This document shows positions 24,967 to 32,055 of a stretch of 36,011 bases of DNA, piece by piece (within the stretch, counting starts at the first letter, position 1; every line of letters starts with the position of its first letter). The stretch is from Chryseobacterium formosum. Lineage in GTDB: Bacteria; Bacteroidota; Bacteroidia; Flavobacteriales; Weeksellaceae. A program made the position numbers and the translations under genes. The notes under the pieces were generated by a model. The model searched no databases. It was given only the letters and a program-made list of their open reading frames with translations, and was not told the DNA's origin. The DNA lies in contig NZ_JAOVZW010000034.1 in the NCBI RefSeq assembly GCF_026460885.1, forward strand, positions 1-36,011. Direction: 5' to 3'.

Positions 24967-25731
24967 TTATTTGTCTAACCATGCGGACATATATTCGCGA
25001 TTCATTCTTGCAATATTATCCAATGAAATATGTTTTGGACATTCTACTTCACAAGCGCCAATGACAGAACAATTTCCAAAACCTTCGTCATCCATTGCTT
25101 TAACCATGTTTAGAACTCTGCGTTTTGCTTCTACTTTTCCCTGAGGAAGCAATGCTAGATGAGAAACTTTTGCTCCAACAAAGAGCATTGCAGCACCGTT
25201 CGGGCAACAGGCTACACACGCTCCGCCACTGATACAGGCTGCAGCATCCATCGCTTTATCGGCATCTTCTTTATCAACTAAAATTGAATTGGCATCTAAT
25301 GTGTTTCCAGAAGTATTAACTGAAATAAAACCTCCTGCAGCCATAATTCTGTCAAATGAGCTCCGGTCTACAATCAAATCTTTGATTACCGGAAAAGCTG
25401 TACTTCTGAATGGTTCTATTACAATAGTTTGGCCATCATGAAACATTCTCATGTGAAGCTGGCAGGTCGCAATTCCCGTATCCGGTCCGTGAGCTCGGCC
25501 GTTGATATATAGTGAGCACATCCCACAAATGCCTTCACGACAATCATGATCAAATGCTATCGGTTCCAGATTTTGGTCAATTAGATTTGCATTCAGCATA
25601 TCCATCATTTCAAGAAAAGATGATTCTGTAGAAACATCAGATATCTTATAGATCTCAAAACGTCCCTTAGTGCGGTTATTTTTCTGTCTCCAGATCTTTA
25701 GCGTTAAATTTAGATTTTGCTTTGTATTCAT
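24967..25731 (-). CDS. Orphan succinate dehydrogenase/fumarate reductase iron-sulfur subunit paralogue
   Basis: A 254-residue SdhB/FrdB homologue. The plant-type 2Fe-2S cluster is bound by C64, C69, C72 (CREGICGMC) and C90. The second domain keeps C166, C172, C176 and C221, C227, C231 for the 4Fe-4S and 3Fe-4S clusters, but the second position of the normal CxxCxxC motif is glycine (CISGGAC, G169), with an extra C175 next to C176. The sequence is of the Bacteroidota type (ACEVECPKHISLDNIARMNREY). No flavoprotein or membrane-anchor gene is adjacent, so it is an orphan and probably not the housekeeping subunit. It shares a divergent operator with the small gene at 25925. Confidence 0.9.
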   Translation of the reverse strand: MNTKQNLNLTLKIWRQKNNRTKGRFEIYKISDVSTESSFLEMMDMLNANLIDQNLEPIAFDHDCREGICGMCSLYINGRAHGPDTGIATCQLHMRMFHDGQTIVIEPFRSTAFPVIKDLIVDRSSFDRIMAAGGFISVNTSGNTLDANSILVDKEDADKAMDAAACISGGACVACCPNGAAMLFVGAKVSHLALLPQGKVEAKRRVLNMVKAMDDEGFGNCSVIGACEVECPKHISLDNIARMNREYMSAWLDK

Positions 25732-25774
25732 AATAATGGATTTGTAATGGATAATGCTTTGCCAGTATTAGAGA

Positions 25775-25848
25775 TAAAGCTACAATATCATCAATCGCAT
25801 TACTATGAGGATAGTCATATTGTTTTGAACTTTTAATAATTACTTTTA
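25775..25848. promoter_or_regulatory. Divergent promoter with one shared Crp/Fnr-type operator (FrdB-like / small protein)
   Basis: Operator TATGAG-GATA-GTCATA at 25804-25819 (one mismatch). The minus-strand box TAGCTTTA (25775-25782) and the plus-strand box TACTTTTA (25841-25848) are both exactly 29.5 bp from the operator centre. The predicted leaders are about 37 bases for the FrdB-like gene and about 70 for the small gene. Confidence 0.7.
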
Positions 25849-25924
25849 TAGAAGATAATATGATCTGCAAGAGTTTTGTTGTTATCATCATGAACCTGAA
25901 AAAATTATTAAAAACAAATGTATT

Positions 25925-26155
25925 ATGGCAACCGTTGAATTTAAAAAAGATGATTTCGTAAAAGATGATTTTGACGAGTTTCACATTGAATATAAAACGA
26001 GTGAAATTGGAAATGGCAGTAATCTGATCATTGAAATTTTGCAAGACGGCCTATATGATGTGGTTCAAGTTCCGATAAGGCGTTCGAATGATTCTATTTT
26101 TATCTGTTTTTCTGAACCCCTTGATGGCAGATTGATTTTTGAAAAATTAGATTAA
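25925..26155 (+). CDS. Small acidic hypothetical protein
   Basis: A 76-residue, acidic, mixed alpha/beta protein (KKDDFVKDDFDEFHIEYK, LIIEILQDGLYDVVQV). There is no signal peptide or membrane segment. Its own promoter (box 25841-25848, shared operator at 25804) and a strong terminator at 26196 frame it as a single-gene unit, which argues that it is real. I recognise no family. Divergent pairing with the orphan FrdB-like gene suggests the two are made under the same conditions. Confidence 0.65.
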   Translation: MATVEFKKDDFVKDDFDEFHIEYKTSEIGNGSNLIIEILQDGLYDVVQVPIRRSNDSIFICFSEPLDGRLIFEKLD

Positions 26156-26195
26156 AAAGATTGTGTATTATTTTATAGTTATTTGATTTCTTGAG

Positions 26196-26228
26196 AAAGA
26201 GAGCAGACATAAGTTTGCTCTCTTTTTT
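26196..26228 (+). terminator. Terminator after the small acidic protein gene
   Basis: AAAGAGAGCA at 26196-26205 pairs with TGCTCTCTTT at 26216-26225, followed by more T residues on the plus strand. Confidence 0.88.
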
Positions 26229-26254
26229 TATCCGTGATTTAATAATATTACTTT

Positions 26255-26560
26255 TCAAGACGTACAGGCTGAACTTCTCCCGTTGGCATCGTCTGAAACA
26301 ATTGCGGAAAAACCATTTGCAAAATGAAATACACGACAATAATTAATGGTAATCAGATAATTGTATGATAAATTTCCGGCATATTTCAATATAATTTTGC
26401 TCACGCTGGACAGGAAAAGTTTTCCCATGTGAAAGGAGACATTTTTGTAATCAACAATATATTTTATGAACGGATAAGTAATATTGGAAGACCGTAAAAA
26501 GGTGGTCGATACCTTGTAAATCAAGCCCGGAAAAATGACATTTAAAATAAGAAGATAAAC
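26255..26560 (-). pseudogene. Possible decayed membrane-protein gene
   Basis: On the minus strand one frame is open for about 95 codons (26255 to about 26540) but has poor protein character. Another frame ends with a hydrophobic helix and polar tail that look like a genuine C-terminus (LPLIIVVYFILQMVFPQLF, then QTMPTGEVQPVRLEK, stop at 26249-26251). Stops interrupt that frame upstream. This pattern suggests a frameshifted remnant of a membrane protein, but I cannot name the family. Confidence 0.25.
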
Positions 26561-26611
26561 TATTGACGATAACTCATAAATTAGGTACCCACAAAAAATA
26601 TTTTTTAATAA

Positions 26612-26657
26612 TATGATTTAAGACACACGATCATTATATAAAATTTATCTATTTTTA
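26612..26657 (+). promoter_or_regulatory. Weak Crp/Fnr-type operator and -7 box before candidate small RNA
   Basis: Operator-like TATGAT-TTAA-GACACA at 26612-26627 (two mismatches, both in the second half). The plus-strand box TATTTTTA at 26650-26657 is 30.5 bp from the centre. The spacing matches the other sites; the operator itself is degenerate. Confidence 0.4.
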
Positions 26658-26662
26658 CCGTA

Positions 26663-26733
26663 ATTGATTCGTAGAAATGTGAACAATTTTTTTCATCATT
26701 TGTGTTTTACCTTCTCTTCGGAGAAGGTTTTTT
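26663..26733 (+). ncRNA. Candidate small RNA of about 70 nt
   Basis: A predicted start near 26663 (from the -7 box at 26650) is followed 46 bases later by an intrinsic terminator: ACCTTCTC-TTCG-GAGAAGGT at 26709-26728, with the very stable UUCG loop, and a T run at 26729-26733. No ORF lies between, and the nearest upstream plus-strand gene already ends at its own terminator at 26196, so this terminator has no other evident customer. The 5' part is A/U-rich and single-stranded in appearance, as in antisense-acting small RNAs. No known RNA family is recognised. Confidence 0.45.
26709..26733 (+). terminator. UUCG-loop intrinsic terminator
   Basis: A perfect 8-bp stem, ACCTTCTC/GAGAAGGT, closed by TTCG and followed by five T residues on the plus strand. 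Confidence 0.85.
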
Positions 26734-26878
26734 AAGTTACAATTTTTCTTAATCTTTATAAAAAGAGAGTGAAAATATTAAAGGTAATTTAACTCTACAA
26801 TCAGATATATCATCTCCATAGTAATCAATGTGCTAATTCTAGACATAACGGAACTCTAATTGATTAAAACAAGCTCTC

Positions 26879-26923
26879 TATGATTATAATCATAGCATTT
26901 GGTCTTGTGAATCTATATATTTA
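26879..26923 (+). promoter_or_regulatory. Crp/Fnr-type operator and -7 box of paralogue 2
   Basis: Operator TATGAT-TATA-ATCATA at 26879-26894 is a perfect palindrome, extended by one base on each side (C/G). The plus-strand box TATATTTA at 26916-26923 lies 29.5 bp from the centre. The predicted start is near 26929, giving a leader of about 100 bases. Confidence 0.75.
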
Positions 26924-27028
26924 CTAAGATAGATTACTAAAAGTAATTTTTAGATCTCATTTAAGAAGCAATTAACTTGATACAACAAGCAATAGCTTTT
27001 ACTAACATCACCAAATCTTTTTAAAACC

Positions 27029-27625
27029 ATGCTTATAAATAGCAAACTATTAAACACTTACGGCGCAGAGACAACTGCCATAAATCCTTTGGAAACAATT
27101 TTTCGTGAAGGAGAAAAACCTAAATATTATTATCAAATCAACACCGGCAGAATTAAATTGAATCATTTTGATGAAGATGGAAAAGAAATCATACAGAGTG
27201 TTTTGGTTCCCGGGCAAAGTGTTTGCGAGTTGCTGCTCTTCATTGATGAGAAATATCCGGTAAATGCTGAAACTCTATCACATTGCGAAGTCATAAAACT
27301 ACCCAAAGAAAACTTTTTTCAATTGCTTGCAGAAAATAAAGATATATCCCTAGACATTAACAGATTTTTATCAGAAAGACTGTTCCAAAAATTTGTTATG
27401 ATGCAGAATAATTTATCTCTACGGCCTGAAGTAAGAATTTTGGGAGCATTAGATTATTTTAAAAGCTACAGCAACAATCACGAAAAGTATTCTTTTGAGG
27501 TTTATCTTACCAGAAAACAACTGGCATCCATTACAGGTTTAAGAATCGAAACAGTTATCAGAACGATAAAAAAAATGGAAAGAGAAAATGTACTAAAGAT
27601 CGAAAACAGTAAAATTTTTTATTAA
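27029..27625 (+). CDS. Crp/Fnr family transcriptional regulator (paralogue 2)
   Basis: A 198-residue regulator with the same layout as the other three: an N-terminal beta roll (ETIFREGEKPKYYYQINTGRIKL), a dimer helix (RFLSERLFQKFVMMQ) and a winged helix with recognition segment LTRKQLASITGLRIETVIRTIKKMERE. The conserved ETVIR supplies Glu and Arg for contact with the TGA part of the half-site. No Fnr cysteines are seen. It lies 59 bases upstream of ccoG on the same strand and is probably co-transcribed with it. This links the regulator to heme-copper oxidase assembly, so oxygen or redox sensing is a reasonable guess, not a demonstrated fact. Confidence 0.93.
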   Translation: MLINSKLLNTYGAETTAINPLETIFREGEKPKYYYQINTGRIKLNHFDEDGKEIIQSVLVPGQSVCELLLFIDEKYPVNAETLSHCEVIKLPKENFFQLLAENKDISLDINRFLSERLFQKFVMMQNNLSLRPEVRILGALDYFKSYSNNHEKYSFEVYLTRKQLASITGLRIETVIRTIKKMERENVLKIENSKIFY

Positions 27626-27684
27626 TCATCAACTATACTTAGCCCAATATTGTATTACATAATGTTGAATAGCCAAAATCAAAC

Positions 27685-29145
27685 ATGCATATGTCAGAAA
27701 TAGAAGAAACAGAACTTCGAGGGGGACAAGGGCAGGTACTTGACCCTGAAACTTACAGAGATTCCATAGGAACAATGGAACAATCCGGCAAAAGGAAATG
27801 GGTTTTTCCTAAAAAACCAAAAGGACGCTACACCAATTATAGAAATATTGTCGCTTATGCTCTACTAACTTTTTATTTTGCCGTACCTTTTATTACCATC
27901 AACGGAAATCCTTTTCTTTTGTTTAATTTGATAGACAGACAGTTCTTCATTATCGGCCAACCATTTTATCTGCAAGATTTTTTTCTTCTTACATTAGGAG
28001 CAATTGTTTCATTAATATGCATCATCATATTTACTATTGCTTTTGGAAGAATTTTTTGTGGGTGGATCTGTCCTCAAACCATTTTTTTAGAAAATGTATT
28101 CAGAAAGATTGAATATGCCATTGAAGGTGATCGAAATAAGCAAATGAAACTCGACCGCCAAGAATGGAATACAGAAAAGATTTGGAAAAGAGGTTTAAAG
28201 TGGACCATCTATGTTATTCTCTCACTAGTTTTTACACACTTCATGTTTATGTATGTGGTCGGATATAAAGAGGTGATAAAAATTGTATCCGAAGGACCAT
28301 TTGCCCATCCCACCAATTTTATTGCAATGATTTTGCTAAGTGCTGCATTTTACTTCGTATTTGCGTGGTTCAGAGAGCAGGTTTGTACATTGGTATGTCC
28401 TTACGGCAGACTTCAAGGTGTGTTGATTGACAAAGAAACCATTAATGTTTTTTACGATTTTAACAGAGGTGAAAATCGCTCAAAATGGCGAAAAGGAGAA
28501 GATAGAAGAGCTGCAGGAAAAGGTGATTGTATTGACTGTTATCAATGTGTAGTAGTTTGTCCTACAGGGATTGACATTCGGGACGGACAACAATTGGAAT
28601 GTGTAAATTGTACCGCTTGCATTGACGCCTGCGATGAGGTGATGGATAAAGTTGGTTTACCACGAGGATTGGTACGATATGCCACAGAGAATGAAATAGA
28701 AACCGGACAACCAACAAAATTCACTACCAGAATGGCGAGTTTTCTTGTTATTCTTGTCGGTTTACAGATGTTTTTAGGTTTTATGCTCTACAATCGTGGT
28801 GAGATGGAAGTGAAATTCATCAAACCTGCCGGAAGCACATTTTTTGTGAGAGACAATCATATCACAAATACATACAATTACACTTTTCTAAATAAATCAA
28901 ATGAAAAAAAGACGGTGACCATTCAAGTTTTAGAACCAGCACATGGTGAGATTACGTACAGTACGTCGAGTAAAATCAACGTAGACCGAGATAAGATTAC
29001 AAAAGGATCTATCACCATCAGTTTTCCTGAATCTGAAATGAATTTGTCTAAACAAAATATTACGATTGGAGTATTTGACGAAAAAGGTAAGTTGCTCGAT
29101 AGTTACGACACTTATTTTGAAGGACCTTTTAAATTAGAATTTTAA
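27685..29145 (+). CDS. ccoG: Cytochrome c oxidase accessory protein CcoG (FixG/RdxA)
   Basis: A 486-residue membrane iron-sulfur protein needed for copper handling in cbb3 oxidase assembly. Features in order are an N-terminal cytoplasmic segment, membrane helices near residues 54-72, 95-120, 170-192 and 207-228, FCGWICPQT and CTLVCPYGRLQG, two 4Fe-4S motifs (CIDCYQCVVVCP and CVNCTACIDAC at about 280-320), a helix near 350, and a C-terminal periplasmic Ig-like FixG domain. The start could be either of two close methionines (27685 or 27691). No ccoNOP or ccoS/ccoI genes are in the window, so this copy is separate from the oxidase genes. It follows crp/fnr paralogue 2 by 59 bases. Confidence 0.95.
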   Translation: MHMSEIEETELRGGQGQVLDPETYRDSIGTMEQSGKRKWVFPKKPKGRYTNYRNIVAYALLTFYFAVPFITINGNPFLLFNLIDRQFFIIGQPFYLQDFFLLTLGAIVSLICIIIFTIAFGRIFCGWICPQTIFLENVFRKIEYAIEGDRNKQMKLDRQEWNTEKIWKRGLKWTIYVILSLVFTHFMFMYVVGYKEVIKIVSEGPFAHPTNFIAMILLSAAFYFVFAWFREQVCTLVCPYGRLQGVLIDKETINVFYDFNRGENRSKWRKGEDRRAAGKGDCIDCYQCVVVCPTGIDIRDGQQLECVNCTACIDACDEVMDKVGLPRGLVRYATENEIETGQPTKFTTRMASFLVILVGLQMFLGFMLYNRGEMEVKFIKPAGSTFFVRDNHITNTYNYTFLNKSNEKKTVTIQVLEPAHGEITYSTSSKINVDRDKITKGSITISFPESEMNLSKQNITIGVFDEKGKLLDSYDTYFEGPFKLEF

Positions 29146-29167
29146 TATAGAAAATGATCTCATTTAA

Positions 29168-29201
29168 AACCCGAGCCATTAGAAATCTGATGGCTCGGGT
29201 T
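29168..29201. terminator. Bidirectional terminator between ccoG and cinA-like genes
   Basis: AACCCGAGCCAT at 29168-29179 pairs with ATGGCTCGGGTT at 29190-29201 (10-base loop), between two convergent genes. Confidence 0.9.
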
Positions 29202-29286
29202 ATTTGTAATTTAAAGAGAAAAGGAGAGCATTTTTAATTTAACTTATCATAAATCGTATTAAAAGGATGAGCGGGATTAATTATTT

Positions 29287-29805
29287 TCAGACCACTATAT
29301 TATCATTTTTAACGATACGGTATAACTTGAGCTGACCAAGAAATTTCTCTAAAATCCTTTCTGTATAGAACAATTTAATATTGAGAGAATCTGATGTATC
29401 CAGTAATTCCAATTTATCTGAAAAAACCACATTCCCTTTATAGGAAATAGAATAATAAACAAAAATTTCATAGGATGATGGCCTTTCAGGAGTACAGTAT
29501 CCGTAGGAAGCAATGCACCAGTCACTTTCAAAAATCCTGCAGGCATGACGTCCCATTGATTCTGTAATAAAGCTTGATATGCAGTTATAATTTTTAATCT
29601 CAGCGATGTCAACTTTGAGCAACTTCACAGCTTTTTCAGGTGTATGCACTGTTATTCCTCCTTTATAAAATAATTTAGAATTTGTCATTTCGGAAAATGC
29701 AACCTGCATTAGACCACCGGTTACACTTTCAGCGATGGATACTGTTTCAATTCCAACCATAAAATTTTCGCTGATTTCTTTTAGTAATTCTTTATTAAAA
29801 TCCAT
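29287..29805 (-). CDS. CinA C-terminal domain protein (PncC-like)
   Basis: A 172-residue stand-alone CinA C-terminal domain, the fold of nicotinamide-mononucleotide deamidase PncC. The signature SIAESVTGGLMQVAFSEM at residues 22-39 matches the family's AESxTGG block, and YKGGITVHTPEKAVKLLKVD matches the GG(V/I)xxYxxxxKxxxLgV block with its lysine. SYGYCTPERPS replaces the usual GxAGP(G/T)GG loop, so substrate binding may differ and NMN deamidase activity is not certain. It lies 64 bases downstream of the CCC-motif membrane protein gene and probably shares its Crp/Fnr-controlled transcript. Confidence 0.8.
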   Translation of the reverse strand: MDFNKELLKEISENFMVGIETVSIAESVTGGLMQVAFSEMTNSKLFYKGGITVHTPEKAVKLLKVDIAEIKNYNCISSFITESMGRHACRIFESDWCIASYGYCTPERPSSYEIFVYYSISYKGNVVFSDKLELLDTSDSLNIKLFYTERILEKFLGQLKLYRIVKNDNIVV

Positions 29806-29869
29806 GATATAAATATTTTAATAACCGTTTAGTTTCCTTTACCACGTAAGCTATTCTTAGATTTATCTA

Positions 29870-30238
29870 TCAGTTATTTATTTTTTCAATTAAAATTCTA
29901 GGATTAGATAACGCTTCCATTCCATATAAATTGAATACAACAATCAAATAAACAATATAGATGGTGCTCATTGTGATGCCAATAATACTTAGTGTTCTTC
30001 CGGTTTTAAGACTATCGAAATTATCATATTGATCTTTATTTTTAATGTAGGTTGCATAATCTTTTTTGTAAAGTATCAATGCAACAATTCCCGTAGCAAT
30101 TCCCGGAATACCATAGCAACAGCAAAGTGCTACAGATGATATTCCCAATACCAAAACGGCAGTACTGTATGGTAATCTGGTTTTTCCACTGTTGAGCTGA
30201 CTAATTTTCATATCTTGTTTTAAATTTAATGGAAACAT
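29870..30238 (-). CDS. CCC-motif membrane protein (DUF4190-like)
   Basis: A 122-residue protein with two membrane helices (about 27-56, containing the CCC triplet in SSVALCCCYGIPG, and about 83-107). The short YATYIKNKDQYDNFDSLKTGR segment between them and the CCC signature fit the CCC-motif membrane protein family of Flavobacteriia, of unknown function. A second methionine at codon 10 (30211) is an equally good start. It is the first gene of a two-gene unit with the CinA-like gene. The predicted transcript starts near 30572 (operator at 30607), leaving an unusually long leader of over 330 bases with no ORF above about 20 codons. Confidence 0.82.
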   Translation of the reverse strand: MFPLNLKQDMKISQLNSGKTRLPYSTAVLVLGISSVALCCCYGIPGIATGIVALILYKKDYATYIKNKDQYDNFDSLKTGRTLSIIGITMSTIYIVYLIVVFNLYGMEALSNPRILIEKINN

Positions 30239-30577
30239 CTTTAAGGAACTATAGATAATTTATTTCTAAGTGGAAATGTTGAATTTGTAATTTTAATTAG
30301 CGTAAACAGGATTTCAAAACTTCAGTTAATTATTTGACGCTTAAACTGTCACCCACTTTTCTTTCTGAATCTTATAATTTCTTTTTCCGGTAATTATCTT
30401 CATCATCCGGTCACATCTACAAAAAAACAACAGTGAACAATGTCGCTATAACTGTAAAAAAATCATCAACTTTACCATTTTAATATTTTATGATTTTCAT
30501 TATTCATTACTGCTTTTAGCTGTCATTTGACAAATCGTTATTGAATATGCGTAAATTGAGTTATGGTTAATATATTT

Positions 30578-30622
30578 CAAATATAAAAAGTTGTACTTAT
30601 TGATTCTATGACAATAATCATA
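30578..30622 (-). promoter_or_regulatory. Crp/Fnr-type operator and -7 box of the CCC/CinA operon
   Basis: Operator TATGAC-AATA-ATCATA at 30607-30622, extended by C/G on both sides. The minus-strand box TATATTTG (perfect TAnnTTTG) at 30578-30585 lies 29.5 bp from the centre. No other minus-strand gene is closer than the CCC-motif gene. Confidence 0.68.
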
Positions 30623-30776
30623 GAGATTTAAAAATCTAAGATTGTTTTTCATTTAGAGTTAATTTTCTGTAAACTGTCCATTTATCTACATCATGGTATT
30701 AATAGGACTCTAAACATATTAAGAATTTAAATATTATTTTTTCATCTATCATTATTAAATAATCAATATATAATAC

Positions 30777-30824
30777 GATATGATATGATATGATATGATA
30801 TGATATGATATGATATGATATGAT
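30777..30824 (+). repeat. (GATAT)9 pentanucleotide microsatellite in the crp paralogue 3 promoter
   Basis: Nine exact GATAT units (45 bases) plus GAT lie directly upstream of, and merge into, the operator at 30819-30834: the last unit supplies its TATGAT half. Because the unit contains TATGAT in each 5-base step, the tract is an array of overlapping half-sites. Such tracts are prone to slipped-strand length change. Confidence 0.93.
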
Positions 30825-30864
30825 TCAGAACATAAAAACACACCCTATATTTTATATATATTTG
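30819..30864 (+). promoter_or_regulatory. Crp/Fnr-type operator and -7 box of paralogue 3
   Basis: Operator TATGAT-TCAG-AACATA at 30819-30834 (one mismatch in the second half). The plus-strand box TATATTTG (perfect) at 30857-30864 is 30.5 bp from the centre. The predicted start is near 30870, giving a leader of about 250 bases in which no gene was found. Confidence 0.58.
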
Positions 30865-31120
30865 TTAAATAGTTATTGTTATCGATTTAACATCTCGTCT
30901 CCGATCTAATTTAGGAGCAATGGCAATTTTAAAATGAAGTCGTCTCGTACATATTACGAAAGAGACAATACACCAACACCCCGTTTTTATTTCTTCGATA
31001 GATTGTTGCCATAAATATTGGTAAACATACAGCACGCCACGATCTTCGTACTAAGCTGATGACCTTTTCTGCAGATATTATACGGCAATATTCCTTAAAC
31101 CAACCATAAAAAATTATTAT

Positions 31121-31717
31121 ATGTCTATTAAAGAAGAAATTCTGCACTCCATCGGAGCGACAGAACAAGAATATAGTCCCGGCGATTATATCTTCCGGGA
31201 AAGTGGCACTCCGCAGTTTTATTATCAAGTGATCACTGGCGATGTAAAACTGAATAATTATAACAGCGACGGAAAAGAATTTATTCAAAATATTCTGTCT
31301 CGTGAAGATGCATTGGGTGAATCGATGCTTTTTATTGAAAAGTTATATCCTATGAATGCAATTGCTTTAACCAAATGTACCATCATCAAAGTTTGCAAAA
31401 ATACTTTACTCCATTTTTTTGAAAAAAATCCCATGCTCTATTTAGAGATCTGCAAATCTTTATCGGAACACCTTTACCGTAAATTTGTTTTGATGCAAAA
31501 AATATCTTGTCATAATGCAGCTGAAAGATTAAAAGAAGTAATGGAACTCATGAAACAACAACAGACTAATCAAGAGCCCTTTACATACGAAGTTCCTATA
31601 ACCAGACAACAATTAGCTTCACTTACAGGTTTATGTGTAGAAACTACGATCAGAACTATAAAAAAAATGGAACGGGAAAAGATGCTGCGTATAAAAAACA
31701 GAAAGATTTTGTTTTAA
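31121..31717 (+). CDS. Crp/Fnr family transcriptional regulator (paralogue 3)
   Basis: A 198-residue regulator with beta roll (PGDYIFRESGTPQFYYQVITGDVKL, EFIQNILSREDALGESMLFI), dimer helix and winged helix. The recognition segment is ITRQQLASLTGLCVETTIRTIKKMERE: the Glu and Arg are kept, but the Arg before VET in the other paralogues is Cys and the following Val is Thr. It may therefore bind the shared operator with altered affinity, or be redox-sensitive through that cysteine; both are inferences. Its promoter has the (GATAT)9 tract. It is followed by a bidirectional terminator at 31832. Confidence 0.92.
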   Translation: MSIKEEILHSIGATEQEYSPGDYIFRESGTPQFYYQVITGDVKLNNYNSDGKEFIQNILSREDALGESMLFIEKLYPMNAIALTKCTIIKVCKNTLLHFFEKNPMLYLEICKSLSEHLYRKFVLMQKISCHNAAERLKEVMELMKQQQTNQEPFTYEVPITRQQLASLTGLCVETTIRTIKKMEREKMLRIKNRKILF

Positions 31718-31831
31718 CTTTTTTTCTGACTTTAAAAATTTCATTTACAATTTATACCAATATTTTTTTAAATGATGTGGTATAATTATGATTAAAATCA
31801 ATCAGTAACATTTTCCGAAAGATTAATTAAC

Positions 31832-31854
31832 TCCTGAAAATTACATTTTCAGGA
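31832..31854. terminator. Bidirectional terminator after crp paralogue 3
   Basis: TCCTGAAAAT at 31832-31841 pairs with ATTTTCAGGA at 31845-31854 (3-base loop), followed by T residues, between convergent genes. Confidence 0.82.
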
Positions 31855-31875
31855 TTTTCATTAAAAGACTGAAAA

Positions 31876-32007
31876 TTACACGATTGTTTTTTCCAAACGT
31901 TCAAATTTATTGTACGAAGATTTCAATTGTTCAAACTGATCGGACACAATTATCGTACTTTGCAAAGCGTCCTGATTCAGAGTTGCTACTGTTTTTTTGT
32001 TGTCCAT
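31876..32007 (-). CDS. 43-residue hypothetical protein
   Basis: A complete 43-codon ORF (ATG 32007, TAA 31876), hydrophilic and predicted helical (LNQDALQSTIIVSDQFEQLK, then SSYNKFERLEKTIV). It starts 48 bases past the DUF4142 stop and ends 22 bases before a terminator, so it is the last gene of the DUF892-DUF4142 operon. The tight fit between neighbour and terminator and the balanced composition support a real small gene. No family is recognised. Confidence 0.55.
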   Translation of the reverse strand: MDNKKTVATLNQDALQSTIIVSDQFEQLKSSYNKFERLEKTIV

Positions 32008-32055
32008 AACTATTATTTAAGTTGGTGTTGATAAATTCTAAGATAAAATAAATAA

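Noticed and set aside
25676..26044. 122-codon minus-strand ORF opposite the small acidic protein and the shared promoter
   Set aside because: It overlaps the divergent operator and both -7 boxes and is rich in F/N/I as in antisense reading of AT-rich DNA; the FrdB-like and 25925 genes explain the region.
30777..30824. CRISPR-like or satellite array
   Set aside because: It is a plain 5-base tandem repeat without spacers.
30929..31288. 119-codon minus-strand ORF over the start of crp paralogue 3
   Set aside because: It is antisense to a clear Crp/Fnr gene and its residues match no pattern.
31787..31802. Operator-like TATGAT-TAAA-ATCAAT
   Set aside because: No -7 box at the regional distance on either strand and no gene that it could serve.
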